DNA from: Burkholderiales bacterium UBA2647
Lineage (GTDB): Bacteria > Pseudomonadota > Gammaproteobacteria > Burkholderiales > Burkholderiaceae_E
Assembly: GCA_002359635.1 (NCBI GenBank)
Contig: DENJ01000119.1
Location: forward strand, 36,247-41,271
Direction of reading: 5' to 3'
Length of the DNA: 5,025 nucleotides
The position numbers and the translations under genes are program-made. Below, in pieces: positions 4,101 to 5,025 of this stretch. The notes under the pieces were generated by a model, which worked only from the letters and a program-made list of their open reading frames with translations, was not told the DNA's origin and did not search any database. Position 1 is the stretch's first letter. Each line of letters starts with the position of its first letter.

Positions 4101-5025
4101 CGTCGTTTTGTGCGCGCGCTTGAAGCGCGGCCAACCATGCACTCGCATCGCTGCCCGCCAGTGGCTTTAACTCATGTTGATGCTTGAGCAGCAATCCTAG
4201 GGTGTTGTGGATCAATTCAGGATCAAGACTCAGGGCATCAAGCTGTCTCAAGGTCTTGGTCCAGGCGATCAGCTGATCCATGCCTGGACGCTGCGCCAAG
4301 TCAGAAATCCGCAGGCCGCGCACGAAATCGATCACGGCTTGGCTCAGCCGCTCCCCTGCACCGGGCAGGGCAGCTTGGAGCATACGTAATTCGCGCGCTG
4401 CGCTAGGGAAAGCGCAATATTGATAAATTGCGCGACGCCGCACGGGGTCGCTGATTCGTCTGGCATCCCGGCTGGTGATGAAGATGACCGGTGCTTCCTG
4501 CGCGCATAGGCATCCGAAGCCATCGATATGGAGCTGATAATCGTCGAAGAAGGGAAGCAGTACCCCGTCTAGCGAAGCGTCGCTCTGGTCAAGACCCTCT
4601 AGAATCAAAACCGCCGGTCTTCCGGGCTGGGATGTGCGAATGGTCTGCAACAGCGGTTTGGCAATCAGGTGGTGCTCGTCAAACAAAGGCAGAGGAGGGC
4701 TGATGTTGTGACGCCCGACAGACAAGGGCAGCGCGCTTCTTACGGCACGACGATCGCCCCTTTGACCTTGCCGGGTCGTCAATCGTAAACCGAGCAATTG
4801 ACGGCTGTAATTCCAGTCGTAGGCGGCGTCTTCACGTTGCGTATCGGCATGAACGATCAGGCGAATCGGTGAGACACCGATTGACTTGGCATAACTTTCG
4901 GCGAGATGCGATTTTCCGCTGCCGCTTGGCCCATCGAGAAGCAAGGGCTTCTTGAGCTGCAAGGCCAATCGCAATGTGCTGAGCACCGATGATTCGGCGA
5001 CATGGCCCTGGGCTTCGAGCGCAGC
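4078..5025 (-). CDS. MoxR-like AAA+ ATPase with altered Walker B (5' end missing)
   Basis: The frame is open to the right edge, giving 315 visible residues and no supported start. A GTG at 4986 falls inside conserved sequence (GHVAESSVLSTLRLALQ, comparable to MoxR-family N-termini), so the true start lies outside. Walker A is GPSGSGKS (4909-4932). DAAYDWNYSRQLLG and LIAKPLLQTIR are typical of the MoxR/AAA_5 group, whose members are usually chaperone-like ATPases paired with VWA-domain partners. The Walker B region reads AVLILEGLDQSD where relatives have LLIDEIDKAD, so the acidic D-E pair is E-G (4594-4599). The sensor-1 Asn (TSN) is Arg (TSR, 4468-4470). Candidate arginine fingers PVRRRA are kept. 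It probably binds nucleotide but may hydrolyse it poorly (inference). It lies 28 bases upstream of phoB on the same strand, and its last codons hold the phoB pho box. No VWA partner is visible and its role in phosphate control is unknown. Confidence 0.75.
   Translation of the reverse strand, partial: AALEAQGHVAESSVLSTLRLALQLKKPLLLDGPSGSGKSHLAESYAKSIGVSPIRLIVHADTQREDAAYDWNYSRQLLGLRLTTRQGQRGDRRAVRSALPLSVGRHNISPPLPLFDEHHLIAKPLLQTIRTSQPGRPAVLILEGLDQSDASLDGVLLPFFDDYQLHIDGFGCLCAQEAPVIFITSRDARRISDPVRRRAIYQYCAFPSAARELRMLQAALPGAGERLSQAVIDFVRGLRISDLAQRPGMDQLIAWTKTLRQLDALSLDPELIHNTLGLLLKHQHELKPLAGSDASAWLAALQARAQNDAVIGLSS

Noticed and set aside
4050..4148. Longer PhoB starting at the ATG at 4148
   Set aside because: The extra 33 residues have no family match, would overlap the ATPase gene by about 70 bases, and the ATG at 4049 has a good ribosome site and the standard PhoB N-terminus.
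4984..4986. GTG at 4986 as the start of the ATPase
   Set aside because: The frame is open to the window edge and the residues before it fit the MoxR-family N-terminal pattern, so the gene is treated as partial.

Overview
The window is a compact phosphate-starvation (Pho) locus from a proteobacterium, most likely a gammaproteobacterium. PhoB, PhoR and PhoU closely resemble the Escherichia coli proteins in length, motif spacing and residue numbering, and the promoters carry E. coli-type pho boxes. Base composition looks moderate (slightly GC-rich by eye). The genus cannot be named from this window.

Layout, left to right. The 5' end of pstS (periplasmic phosphate-binding protein) lies on the minus strand at 1-119 and runs off the left edge. 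A pho-box promoter for it sits at 148-181. A 271-base divergent spacer (120-390) separates pstS from phoU (391-1074, plus strand). phoU converges on the minus-strand block across a short hairpin-rich gap (1075-1135). Transcription of the minus-strand block runs right to left: a MoxR-like AAA+ ATPase fragment (4078-5025, 5' end missing), phoB (3363-4049), phoR (2038-3339), a 191-base spacer, then a second full-length PhoB-type regulator, here called PhoB2 (1136-1846).

The genes form one circuit. PstS supplies the phosphate transporter whose activity PhoU reports to the membrane kinase PhoR. PhoR phosphorylates PhoB, and PhoB activates pho-box promoters. The three minus-strand promoters that can be read here each have CTGTCAT-like half-sites repeated every 11 bases: upstream of pstS, inside the last codons of the ATPase gene just before phoB, and as a four-half-site array before phoB2. 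This predicts that PhoB autoregulates phoB-phoR and also drives a second PhoB-like activator with the same DNA-contact residues, giving a two-tier Pho response. No pho box was found for phoU.

The least ordinary parts are the PhoB2 paralogue with its four-half-site promoter, the phoB promoter embedded in ATPase coding sequence, and the ATPase itself, whose Walker A is intact but whose Walker B acidic pair and sensor-1 residue are altered. No mobile element, CRISPR array, tRNA or rRNA is visible.
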